From the NCBI GenBank assembly GCA_026182355.1, contig JAPFBL010000001.1, positions 2,046,001-2,110,000 on the forward strand: a DNA stretch of 64,000 nucleotides, read 5' to 3'. The notes under the pieces were generated by a model. The model was not told the origin of the DNA. It saw nothing but the letters and a program-made list of their open reading frames with translations, and ran no database searches. A program made the position numbers and the translations under genes. Source of the stretch: Hermatobates lingyangjiaoensis. Lineage: Eukaryota > Arthropoda > Insecta > Hemiptera > Hermatobatidae. Each line of letters begins with the position of its first letter. Within the stretch, counting starts at the first letter, position 1. This document shows, piece after piece, positions 60,180-64,000 of the stretch.

Positions 60180-60560
60180 GACAGGTGCTTAATTTAGTGT
60201 TCAGTAAAGCCATTTTGAAATGGCTCAACCAATTATTTGCAATCCCAGCTGATTACTCCATTGAAATGTAATATTTCCTTGTCAATTATTGGGAAGACAC
60301 GCTCAGCGCTGTGTAGAGAAACATTTCAGATAAGTATATCCTTTCACTGAGATTGGTTGGGATGTTCCCACATCTGTTACAGTCTCCTGACTTTCAATCA
60401 ACTGCTTACGATAAATTATATAAATACTTTCCCACGTTCAATTCAGCCTTCTTCACTCAAGTCATAATAGTGGACTCGTTTCCATTTCTTCCCACATGAG
60501 ATTTGGTCCAGAAGATTTTCCCGTTCAATTCATCTGGAAACAGTCTCTTTAACCTTTCTT
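60180..60560. promoter_or_regulatory. Candidate regulatory island
   Basis: ACAGGTG E-box at the start, perfect inverted repeat AGCCATTT/AAATGGCT (60208-60225), CAGCTGATTAC, then a C-rich stretch. Confidence 0.33.
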
Positions 60561-62339
60561 TTCACCATCAATCCAGATGAAATTTCAGATATAAGTTGGA
60601 ATATATGCAATTCATATGAATACATTAATTGCAAAAATAGACATACCACTCTTAAAAATTAAGTAATTTTTTTAACTGTATTCAGTTAAAAATATTAAGG
60701 TTTTTTTTATCATCTTTATTTACAAATATACAACTACGCATATTATGCGTAACAGGCATATGTAGTAATAGATTACACAATGACATCGATGCACATGAGC
60801 AAGGAATGAAACCCACTGGTTCAACTTCTCACTTTGGTTATTTTTTTTTTTTTTTTAAAGTATATTATTGTAATAGTAGATCCTTGGGCCATTTTCTCTT
60901 GAGTCGTCTTGGGGGATTCTGGGAAGGTGAGGAGGAAGCAAGGATTCGTACAAATGGATTTGGGTTAGAGGAAAGGTTCTTGTAAAATGACCTATAACGA
61001 TCAGAGGCAAGGTTTTGGATGAATGGAATTTTTAAGTCTTTATGAAGGGTGTAGTTTTTGACGTAATACGGAGCATTTGTGATAGTGTGGAGGAAAAATA
61101 TTAAGTAAATTAATTAATTAAAAAATTAAGTAATTTTTGGTAATCAGTAATATTATATATTACTGAATACTAAAATTCATTAATATCACATTCTTGTATT
61201 AAATTGCACATTTATTCAATACTTAATAACTTAATACTTCATAATAATGACTTAAATTAATAATTACTTAACTCAATAATAACTTAACTTAAAATAATAA
61301 TAATAACTTAATATTTAAATAAATAATACTTATTTTTTAAGTAGCAAACTTTTTAAGTATTGAAAAAATTTAATTACCTTTAAATACTGAAGTATTGAAT
61401 AAATCTTCAGATATATTTATATAAACTATGACATACATTACATAATTTTAGTAAATTTAAATAGTAAAAGTGCAAACAAATTAATTTCATATATATTTTC
61501 GTGAAGAAATCTACATTTTTTAAATGCTGTTGGGTTCATATCTTAAATAGACTCAATTTCTATTTAACTTATTAAAAGACTAATATTGACTTGTTGAAAT
61601 TGTATGTTAGTGTCATTTTACCTTCTAACATTTTTTACAAAAAAAAAAAAGAATATAAATGTCAATAATGTTTTCAAGCAATAATATCTAAAACTTTTAA
61701 AAAAAATTAGCTCTGAATCTCAGGCAACAATAGTATCTGTATAGCATTATAATTTATACGATTAAATAATTTACACCAGTACACTAAAGTTATGATGCAG
61801 TGATTACGAAGTTTGGTTCTATATAGTTTCAGCTATATTGAAATGTTACTAGTTTGATGTCACAGTCGTAACTAATTGTCTAATTTTTGCTGTTGAATAA
61901 TCTGAAACTGTTTCTATATTGTATTTAAAAGGATTAAGTTATTTACATTTTGCGTGATATCTCTCCTTAAAATTAGTTAAACAAACCAAAGGTTATGTTA
62001 TAAAGCCTAGTAACTATTCAACTTCATTAATGCAACTTTGAAATTCACTCTTTTCCCACTTTGTAATTTCTTTTCTAGATACCGAACTTTTCGTACCACT
62101 AAACTTTCAGAATAATTAAGTTGCTCAAGATTTTATTCGTTTTTTTTTTGTTTTAGTTTGTTTAATTAAAGTCTATTAAACTAAATGTCAACTAACTATG
62201 AATTATGATGATTTTGAGAAAGAGGCATTCATTTTTGATACTAGATTATTTTTAATTAGGTTACTAAAAGCAAAAATAGTTCTAATTAGACAAAACTGAT
62301 AAGAGAAGAATGTATAATTACTTTGATAATGTTCTTGAT

Positions 62340-62490
62340 ATTGGTATGTTGAGAAAGCCAGCTAAAAGCCAAGCCACTCTCCTTTCTTCTTCTCTCAGGA
62401 TTCTCTCATGTTTATTCATTCCGCCTGAGTACTTTTTCCATCCTGGCCAAACTCAAGTCATATCCCATAACATGTAACCTAATACGCTGC
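62340..62490. promoter_or_regulatory. Small candidate regulatory block
   Basis: Short GC-raised stretch with AGCCAAGCCACTC and CATCCTGGCC. Weak. Confidence 0.22.
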
Positions 62491-63682
62491 CTTTTGTTTG
62501 CATAATTACAGTTTTGCTTCCAACTAAATCAATTAAATGTTCCTTATTATTTATCACGAGTTAATTAAGTTTATTGCAATATTATGAATACATTTATTTC
62601 TTTATAATTAATAATGTTAAAATTAAAATAATCTGACTATAAAACAGACTTAATTCTACACTTTTTGAATAGTTTCCTTTTTTTAATGTATGCTAACTCG
62701 TTTCAAGTCAATATTTCTTTGGTTGGAAGCATGCTTGCATTGAGCAGAAAGCAGTAATAAACGATTTTTTTTGGTTCCTGGAACAGAGTACAAACTCATT
62801 AACTTGTATCAAGAATGACTGCTGTTAGTTTAATTTACAGTAATGAATTTGCATTAATTTATATATTTATCTCCACATTGAATTATATTGGGTGTTACTA
62901 ATTCGGCTTAGAATTGGTGCTAAAAGCATAAAAAGTAAACTTACGACTTCTTATATAAGTAATTTTACTTCAGTAACTTATTCTTTAGCAATCTTTTAGT
63001 TGTATAAATAAACCGCAGATTTTTAAACCCAATAATGAGTTTTTAATGATGTATAACATATATGTAACCTCCCTAAGACAATAAAAAAAGGTACCCAATA
63101 TTCTATATATTTGCATATCTACCTCTCAAGTTCCCTTTTTCAGTTGAAAAAACGGAATACTTAATGCTTTCAACGTAATTATATATTCACTTATTTCTTT
63201 ACAATCAATTTCATCACAAAAAGGCATACCGGTTTTAGTCACTAAGTGTAGTTTAGTCACACGGTACATTTCTAAAAAGAAGCCGAGCTACTACAATGTC
63301 TTTTATTCAGTTAAAGGTGTAATGATTCGTTTTACTAGTTCCTTGTAATGCCTAAACTGCGAATAAGAATTTAAAGTTTCCTGGGAGGAGGTGTGAACCT
63401 CAAAGATGGCCTTATAATCACGAGGTTTATCATGTCAGTATTGGTTGTTTTCTGAGTGCAAACCATCGGTTTTGTTTGCAATCCGCAACTGCACCACTTA
63501 ATAGGATAAATGTGAAGAAAAAAAAACAGTACGGACCACAACTGTACTACTTCAAGAAATCTTTTCTTTGAAAAAACTTAGATATGATAAGGTAATAGGT
63601 TTGGTTGCAGCAACCGTACCACGAAAGAACATACATAGACCCAAAGATTTTTCCTTTGTGATACAATACAATGAACATTTTA

Positions 63683-63906
63683 CATTGGGAGTCCTAAATG
63701 TTTCCTAACTCCAGTGTAGTTAGAGTAGCGATCATTAACGTAGAGTACCTGACCTCGTAGAGGCTCAGGACGAGCTTAACGTTCTCTTTTAAGGATCACG
63801 TGATCAGATTTTTTAATAAATTGAAGGCCAGAGTGCGTATGAAACCAATGGGTAGTGTGATCTACCAGTCAAGAGACGAGCACGTAAGCGATTGAGCTAC
63901 TCTGGC
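63683..63906 (-). mobile_element. tRNA-headed SINE
   Basis: Minus-strand head GGCCAGAGTAGCTCAATCGC, closing about 80 bases on with CTCTGGCC, so the acceptor-stem-like ends still pair. An A box is visible and a weak B box (GGTTTCATACGC). The body has GAACGTTAAGC and GTCAGGTACTC, and the tail is AGGACTCCCAATG. The head differs from the other two copies while body and tail are shared. Confidence 0.65.
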
Positions 63907-64000
63907 CTCTATGCTAACAGAATAAATAAAATACTTTAAATCTTGACCCTTACGTATGTCTAAATCGATTTGATATTGGCCTCAGAAATCTTTGTGAAGG

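Larger units (their letters stand above)
56606..64000 (+). other. Downstream intron of the Iroquois gene
   Basis: Begins with GTTAGT and runs past the window end without a recognisable Iro box or C-terminal exon. It contains a 350 bp palindrome (57306-57656), a tandem duplication with (TA)n and a palindrome (58767-59507), three GC-raised islands, and a SINE at the end. Stretches 59530-59930 and 60880-61090 are unusually G-rich on the + strand and may be transposon relics, but I cannot name them. 61100-62330 and 62500-63340 are plain AT-rich DNA. Confidence 0.6.

Noticed and set aside
60700..61090. Possible LINE 3' end (poly-T, TTTATTTACAAATATACAA, then G-rich strand)
   Set aside because: No reverse-transcriptase frame and no second copy in the window; too little to call.

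Overview
Eukaryotic, AT-rich, gene-poor DNA, most likely from an insect with a large, transposon-rich genome. A hemipteran-like genome is possible, but the sequence does not settle it. The only host gene I can support is an Iroquois-family homeobox gene of the araucan/caupolican (ara/caup) type on the + strand. Two coding exons are visible. Exon A (25268-25383) encodes the conserved segment just before the homeodomain. Exon B (56301-56605) encodes the whole TALE homeodomain and the acidic tail after it. They join in phase (GG|A) across an intron of about 30.9 kb. The N-terminal exon(s), the Iro box and the C-terminus are not visible here; the first would lie in or beyond 1-25267 and the others beyond 64000.

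The rest is intron or flank of three kinds. (1) About 22 short islands of raised GC and complex sequence (for example 3600-3800, 7820-8500, 17460-17900, 23930-24500, 33940-34140, 38690-39010, 51170-51500, 53930-54310). They carry E-boxes, Sox-, POU-, homeodomain- and CTCF/YY1-like cores. Open frames inside them look accidental, and the pattern fits the conserved enhancer arrays known around Iroquois genes. (2) Mobile DNA: a 2.07 kb LTR element (40069-42133, minus) with identical LTRs, gag and protease but no reverse transcriptase or integrase; a 937 bp mariner fold-back (27945-28881); three related tRNA-headed SINE copies; and many palindromic elements clustered at (TA)n tracts. (3) Local duplications and microsatellites.

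Two observations stand out. The gag-pro-only LTR element keeps a textbook -1 slippery heptamer at the gag/pro boundary and looks very young, so it was probably mobilised in trans. Second, at least eight sites in several unrelated palindromic elements share a hammerhead-ribozyme-like pattern: a CTGANGA-type core, a hairpin, GAAA, a short self-complementary stem III, then T and a cleavage-site base. Penelope-like retroelements are known to carry hammerheads, but most copies here have an extra pyrimidine after the CTGANGA core, so catalysis is unproven.
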